NCBI RefSeq assembly: GCF_013373865.1
Contig: NC_050474.1
Coordinates: forward strand, 16,739,042 to 16,803,041
DNA length: 64,000 bases
Direction of reading: 5' to 3'
Source: Monomorium pharaonis
Taxonomy: Eukaryota > Arthropoda > Insecta > Hymenoptera > Formicidae
Part shown: piece after piece, positions 60,687 through 64,000 of the stretch
Numbering within the stretch: position 1 is the first letter of the stretch
Layout of the letters: every line of letters starts with the position of its first letter
Program-made: the position numbers and the translations under genes
Notes under the pieces: model-generated
Databases searched by the model: none
What the model was told of the DNA's origin: nothing
Seen by the model: the letters and a program-made list of their open reading frames with translations, nothing else

Positions 60687-61052
60687 GGGGGGGCGCCTTC
60701 GGCCCCCCTTCCCGCACTCATCTCGTCCAAGTCGTTAACCCATGTACACATTGCAAACGCAGCCATAATGTATGAATATTTAATATGCGTTTGAACGGTG
60801 TGCAATCGAACGGTGCGCAATCGAACTGTGTCCAATCGAACTGTGTTCAATCGAACTGTGTTCAATCGAACTGTGTCCAATCGAACGGTGTCCAATCGAA
60901 TGGTGTTTAATCGAACTGTGTCCAATCGGTGTCCAATCAAACGGTATCCAATTGAACGGTGCGCAATTGAACGGTGCGCAATGTTTTGTGTCTAATAGCA
61001 CGGTGGGCAATTGCAACGTGTCCAATTGTACTGTGCGCCATTGAACCTCTCC
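60330..61052. mobile_element. Foldback element built of 15-bp words, with 9-bp target duplication
   Basis: The left arm (60330-60600) is about seventeen tandem 15-bp units of the type TTGCGCACCGTTCAA. The right arm (about 60787-61052) is the same text inverted. The loop holds an (AC)n run (about 60629-60684), a poly-G stretch and about 100 bp of other DNA. Direct repeats CTTTCTAAC lie at 60321-60329 and 61053-61061. A 9-bp duplication with long inverted ends fits the Mutator-like (MULE) group, but no transposase is present and other groups also make duplications near this length. Frames across it are artefacts of a repeat length divisible by three. Confidence 0.9.
60629..60684 (+). repeat. 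(AC)n microsatellite in the foldback loop
   Basis: About 28 AC units followed by a run of G. It lies next to the inner end of the left arm. Confidence 0.97.
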
Positions 61053-61061
61053 CTTTCTAAC
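61053..61061 (+). repeat. Target-site duplication of the 15-bp foldback, right
   Basis: CTTTCTAAC, the right-hand copy. Confidence 0.8.
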
Positions 61062-62030
61062 AGCTATTATAAACCCCCTTTGGCTCTACCTCTTTTTATT
61101 CTTTGTCGCATACCTACATTCTCAAATATGCAAGTCTGGCAACCTATTTTTTATCTTATTCCATCCTTTCTCTTCTAACCATATGTTTCAATGAGACTAA
61201 TAAAATCAAAATCTTTAATATAATTCCAATACTGCTTATCTTTGATTACTAAACCAGCGATTCCACAACATTAAACACCCATCTGCCTTGTAATTTATAT
61301 TATTTATTATTCTCTTGTCCCTCTGTCTTACTCTTTTGTTCTTTCCATTACAAATTAACCTTTCTTTTTTATCTCTTTGCCTTATTTCCTTTCTAACTAC
61401 ATCTTCTACATCCTCTCTACCCTTAATCCTATCTTTATTCCTATTAAAACATTCTTTACTATCTTTATCCTTTTTATTCCCCTCTTGGCATCTAGTTTTC
61501 CGTTGTATCACCAGATCCTCTATTTGATTAGCTCCACTCTTTTCTTTTTTTTTCCTCCTTCCTATTTTTTTCTACATCTTCCCATTTTATCCAATTCCTG
61601 TTTATTTTAACTCTATCTGTTCCTTTTTTTCTTACCTTTCTTTTTCTCAGCTTTAGCCCATCTACCTATATCTAAATATTTCTTTCTTCCCACGTCAAAT
61701 CATTTTTTATGAAAAAACTTTCCCCTTTCTTTTATTGTATATTATGTCTTTTCACTTCATGATTGCCTATACATACTATTGTCATTCCTCCGCTCCACCA
61801 AAATGTCTAACTTTTCTTCTAACATGTCTGCTATCCCGCTACTCGTTACCTTTTCTGCTTACCTTCTTTCTTAATGCCTTTAATTACAATATTGTTTTTT
61901 GTTTTCTTTTTCTAATACTATTCTCTTAACTTTTTCTAACTTTTTATCGATTAAGATCTCGCTTGCTCTGCTATAACTACATCTGAAGCTACTTCTACCA
62001 GTGTTTGCTGTGCTATTCCTACTTCTCCTA
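61062..62030. other. Pyrimidine-rich, gene-poor DNA upstream of the R1-like relic
   Basis: The strand bias (C and T on the plus strand) is strong to about 61950. It could be the 5' part of the retrotransposon relic that follows or an unrelated repeat. Leucine/phenylalanine-rich open frames reflect the base bias. Confidence 0.4.
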
Positions 62031-62063
62031 GGTAATGCTACGCTTCCCCGTTGGAGCCTCCCA

Positions 62064-64000
62064 CTGGCCGCGGGCGCCGCGCGACCTACTGGTAGTCCCG
62101 GGAGATCGCCCAGTTGCGGACGGCCGCGGTTGCCGCGCGTAGAGCGTTGCAGAAGGTCTGTCGGTGGAGTATCGCCGCGCGCGCGCCGCCCTTGGGGCGA
62201 CCATCAGGACGGCAAAGGCCAGGGCCTGGGAGGAGCTACTGGCCTTCCTCGAGGCAAATCCGTCGGGGCGCCCGTACAGAGCGGCCATGAGGAAACTTAG
62301 GCCGCGGGCCCCCCCGTTGACGGAGACCATGGAACCGGGATTCGTTGGCTGGGTGATGGGCTCCTTCTTCCCGCCCCACCCCGGCCGGCTCCTCTTCGTC
62401 GTGCCCCGGTGACCGCGAGGACGGTGCCGGGGACAAGAAGGTTAGGGACGTCGACGCCGGGGAACTCCTCCGGGTACTCAAGAAGATGGGCGTTGGTCAC
62501 AAGGCGTTCGGCCCGGACGAGGTCCCCGGATTGGTCCTGGCCCTGGCTATTCGGTCCGGGTGGGGCCGTCGCGTGGCGCGGCTGTATTCCGCCTGTCTGC
62601 GGATCGGCCGCTTCCCCCCCGGTTTTGAAAGAGGCCAGGTTGGTGCTCCTTCCCAAAGAGGGCAAGGAGGGCGGGACGCCCTCCGCGTATAGGCCAATTT
62701 GTCTGCTCGACGAAGCCGGCATATTGTTCGAGCGAGTAGTTGCCGGCCGCGTCAACTAACACCTTAACGGGGACGGTCCGCAGCTCCATCGGGAGCAGTT
62801 TGGTTTTCGCGAGGGCAGATCGACGATCGACGCGATCCTGCACGTCCGAGCCCTCGCGGGAGAGACGGTGGAGTGGGGCGGGGTGACGATGGGCGTTGCG
62901 CTGGTCATCAGTTAACGCGTTCAACACCCTGCCCTACGACCGGATAGGCGGAGTGCTGGCGCGTTACGAGGTGCCCGCGTATCTGAGGAAGGTTGTAGTA
63001 GACTATCTCCGCGGCAGGCAATTGGCCTATCGGGACCAGGACGGGGTCCTGGTGCGGAGGGCCGTGCACCGGAGTGTCCCGCAGGGGTCCGTTCTGGGGC
63101 TCCTGCTGTGGAACCTCGGGTACGACGCTGTCCCGCAAATTGCCCTCCCCTCCGGCTGCGGTGTCATCTGCTACGCCGACAACACCATCGTGATGGCCGG
63201 GGGGTCCGACTGGGGGGAAGCGAGACGGACGGCCGAGCAGGCAATGCAGCGAGTCGTGCGCGCCATCGAGGATTTGGGCCTCAAGGTGGCGCGGAAAAAG
63301 ATGGAGGCCCTGTATTTCCACAGGGTCTTCGTCAGTGGTGGTCCCCCGCCAACCAAGAGGCCCTGGGTCCTCGTTGGTAACACTCCCGTTCGGATTGGGC
63401 CCTACATCAAGTACCTGGGCCTGACGCTAGACGGTTCCTGGAGCTTCGGTGAGTACTTCCGTCGGCTGGCCTCACGTTTGGAGAGGACGGCGACCGCGTT
63501 GGGTCGCCTGCTCCCCAACGTGGGAGGTCCCGGGGCGGGAGAGTGCCGTCTGTACGGGGGGGTCGTAGGGTCTATGGCCCTGTACGGTGCGCCCGTTTGG
63601 GCCGGCGCCCTGATGGCAAAAAAGAATTGGAGAAGTGCGTCGCTGCACTCCGTGCAGTGGCACATAGCCATCAGGGCTGCGAGGGCGTACCGTACGACCT
63701 CCCACGCGGTGGCAACCCCTGTCGGGCATGCCCCCCCCTAGATTTGTCGCGCGGGCCCAAGCCCGCGTTTACGAGCGGACGCGACAGATCCGGGAGGGGG
63801 GCGGGATGGTGACGGACAGGGTCCGTCATCTATTGTGGCTTCAGGCCCGGTGGTCATTGATCGAGGAGTGGCGGTTGAGCATCGCGCGCGCTTGAGCAGT
63901 CCAGGCTGCGCAGGCCAATGGACCCGGCGAGGACTTGTCCCTCGGCACGCTGGTGCGAGCGATGCTGAGGGACGAGTCACTTGGGAGGTGGCCTTCTCCT
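62064..64000 (+). pseudogene. R1-like non-LTR retrotransposon relic (reverse transcriptase)
   Basis: The GC-rich block carries reverse transcriptase text spread over all three plus-strand frames. In order these are TIRTAKARAWEELLAFLEAN, KAFGPDEVPGLVLALA, EARLVLLPKEGK with YRPICLLDEAG, and QFGFREGRSTIDAI. These are followed by SVPQGSVLGLLLWN, CYADNTIVMAGG and YIKYLGLTLDGSW. At least three frameshifts and several in-frame stops separate the pieces. The catalytic YADD box reads YADN (about 63170-63184), so even the longest intact frame (62896-63741) would be inactive. The endonuclease is missing, and the relic runs off the right edge with C-terminal text (LDLVARAQARVYERTRQI) still recognisable. 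Confidence 0.85.

Noticed and set aside
60339..61025. Five-residue repeat proteins (NCTPF, CAIER or IGHSS types)
   Set aside because: The 15-bp unit keeps frames open on both strands. The foldback structure and 9-bp target duplication explain the region better than a coding gene.

Overview
The window looks like AT-rich chromosomal DNA of an insect, probably a hymenopteran such as an ant. This rests on multi-exon genes with short GT-AG introns, insect-type Ty3/Gypsy, R1/I-group, piggyBac and mariner remnants, and very many small inverted-repeat elements. The species assignment is inference. Three host genes can be supported. The first coding exon of autophagy gene ATG13 lies at the left edge on the minus strand. 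A complete glucose-6-phosphate isomerase gene (Pgi, 11 coding exons, 555 codons, plus strand) spans about 21.8-34.4 kb. A complete dolichol kinase gene (DOLK, 7 coding exons, 471 codons, plus strand) spans about 38.1-47.8 kb. They are ordinary housekeeping genes with no evident functional link: a sugar-phosphate enzyme, an ER lipid kinase and an autophagy initiation factor. Layout: 1-21 kb is mostly transposable and palindromic DNA, including a Gypsy pol relic, a 16-bp word array and, at 14.2-21.2 kb, a 7-kb cluster of nested foldback units. The centre of that cluster is two tandem foldback elements whose arms carry about 60 copies of the box CGTTTGGTGG, mostly in pairs 31-33 bp apart. Pgi intron 5 holds a full-length, apparently intact antisense non-LTR retrotransposon. 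It has a perfect 13-bp target-site duplication and a canonical -1 frameshift heptamer joining ORF1 to ORF2. DOLK introns carry several inverted-repeat elements, and copies of one small palindromic element sit on both sides of the gene. From 48 to 64 kb the window is again mobile DNA: a piggyBac relic, three palindromes of 1.2-1.5 kb, a CACTG-ended element carrying a possible first coding exon, a mariner-like transposase relic, a foldback element built of 15-bp words with a 9-bp target duplication, and an R1-like reverse transcriptase relic running off the right edge. The most unusual property is the density and internal organisation of long inverted repeats. At least two dozen units cover roughly a third of the window, and several share a terminal GTGAAGTTAGC core. 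Transcripts crossing them would form long hairpins, so hairpin-derived small RNAs are the main biological hypothesis. No tRNA, rRNA or CRISPR array was recognised. I read the sequence by eye, so repeat boundaries are approximate unless a target duplication is quoted.
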